64,000 nucleotides of DNA from an uncultured Microbulbifer sp. (GTDB lineage: Bacteria; Pseudomonadota; Gammaproteobacteria; Pseudomonadales; Cellvibrionaceae), in assembly GCF_947489355.1 (NCBI RefSeq), contig NZ_CANLDD010000003.1:101262-165261 (forward strand), in the 5' to 3' direction. The notes below the pieces were generated by a model, which saw nothing but the letters and a program-made list of their open reading frames with translations, was not told where the DNA came from and did no database searches. The position numbers were made by a program, and so were the translations under genes. Positions 63,446 through 64,000 of this stretch are shown here, in pieces. Within the stretch, counting starts at the first letter, position 1; every line of letters starts with the position of its first letter.

Positions 63446-64000
63446 AATGTTCGAGAATTACCAGTTTAAAACCGATAGAAATGCTCAGTGGGACAGAATT
63501 GAGGCGGATGAGCGGGAAGATGGAAGAGCAGAAGTTTACAATCAAAAAGATAAGGCGCTTTTCTATAATGGATTTAATGAAACTGATTGGCGTAAAAGTG
63601 GGCACAACCATGTGGATGGTCTTGGGATGTACCCAAAGAAAACGATTGCCGGCTGGGAAGACTACTTTAGTTATTTTAAAGACAATCCATTAAAGCCTCA
63701 CCAAGTTACTAGCCTGCAACAAGCGTTGTTGGAAGGAAGGGTTGGACAATTTGCTCACCCTCATGACGATGCCTATTATGTGTGGAACCTTTGGGGAGAT
63801 ACCTGGCTCCCAGAGTCAATTATAAAAATTGAAATTCCTACAGAAGAACCGATAGTTCCGCTTGACGCAAGCTTTGCTTATAGCTGTGCTATGCAAAATC
63901 TCACGAACTGGTTAAGAGATGCAGAAAATAACAATATCGGAAGCTATTTAGAATATCTACCGCGTTTTATGGATGCCATGCCGCCATTATTGGACGCCCG
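62946..64000 (+). repeat. Tandem duplication, copy 2 (orphan tip + second immunity gene, cut by window)
   Basis: Direct repeat partner of 61088-62141. It starts abruptly at CGTAAATCCGATAC and is still aligned when the window ends, so its true length is unknown. Confidence 0.9.
63447..64000 (+). CDS. Candidate immunity protein, copy 2 (cut by window edge)
   Basis: The first ~184 codons are present. It starts MFENYQFKTDRNAQWDRIEA like copy 1, with the ATG one base beyond the orphan-tip stop codon and an AGAGG ribosome binding site. It keeps AGWEDYFSYFKDNPLKPHQV, YYVWNLWG and GSYLEYLPRFMDAMPPLLDA. It differs at clustered sites: RKSGHNHVDGLGMYPKK versus RKVEPHHVGNLALYPKK, GRVGQFAHPHDD versus GRVGRLHPQDD, and LDASFAYSCAMQNLTNW versus LDANSAYSCTLQNLTYW. 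Divergence alongside the diverged orphan tip suggests specificity for that tip (inference). Confidence 0.75.
   Translation, partial: MFENYQFKTDRNAQWDRIEADEREDGRAEVYNQKDKALFYNGFNETDWRKSGHNHVDGLGMYPKKTIAGWEDYFSYFKDNPLKPHQVTSLQQALLEGRVGQFAHPHDDAYYVWNLWGDTWLPESIIKIEIPTEEPIVPLDASFAYSCAMQNLTNWLRDAENNNIGSYLEYLPRFMDAMPPLLDA

Overview
The window looks like a marine gammaproteobacterial chromosome. This rests on TypA, CsrA and TfoX-C sequences of gammaproteobacterial type, and on very large secreted multidomain proteins of the kind seen in polysaccharide-degrading Cellvibrionales such as Microbulbifer or Saccharophagus. The genus is inferred from general character and was not tested. GC content looks moderate, close to 50%.

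Layout. (1) 1-7.9 kb is housekeeping genes mixed with decayed mobile and accessory DNA: partial typA (-), a decayed IS66 tnpA, an alpha/beta-hydrolase-OsmC fusion (-), a small DUF6632-like membrane protein (-), a TfoX C-terminal-domain protein (-), csrA (+), a frameshifted DUF433/DUF5615 toxin-antitoxin remnant (-) and an IS3 transposase remnant (+). Two related ~105-110 bp imperfect palindromes lie in this part. (2) 7.9-46.8 kb is one transcription unit in which a 205-residue exported protein overlaps, by an ATGA, a single uninterrupted 38.3-kb gene encoding about 12,753 residues. The small protein is a shortened relative of the giant's own N-terminus. The giant runs: signal peptide, about 18 Ig-like domains, six copies of a ~2-kb super-repeat (LVIVD-type propeller, SbsA-like Ig, two IPT/TIG), more Ig and propellers, thrombospondin type 3 calcium repeats, and four ~1.4-kb glycine-rich, probably beta-helical modules. 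(3) 47.0-54.7 kb holds two overlapping lipoprotein PpiC/SurA-type foldases, one canonical and one degenerate, followed by a 1949-residue exported PA14/TSP3/FN3/Ig protein. (4) 55.0-64.0 kb holds a 2186-residue exported protein whose C-terminus looks like a polymorphic-toxin nuclease tip (PD-(D/E)XK-like), an abutting candidate immunity gene, a further small gene, and a ~1-kb tandem duplication carrying a startless, catalytically incomplete orphan toxin tip and a second, diverged immunity gene that runs off the window.

How it may work together (inference): everything from 7.9 kb to the end is on the + strand and nearly every product is exported. The two foldase lipoproteins probably help very large beta-rich exported proteins through the periplasm. 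The architecture suggests a surface or adhesion apparatus combined with an interbacterial toxin that has a swappable tip. No known delivery module (Rhs/YD core, two-partner hemagglutinin, VgrG/PAAR, autotransporter barrel, RTX tail) is visible, so the route of export and delivery is open. This locus is the best candidate here for an undescribed system.
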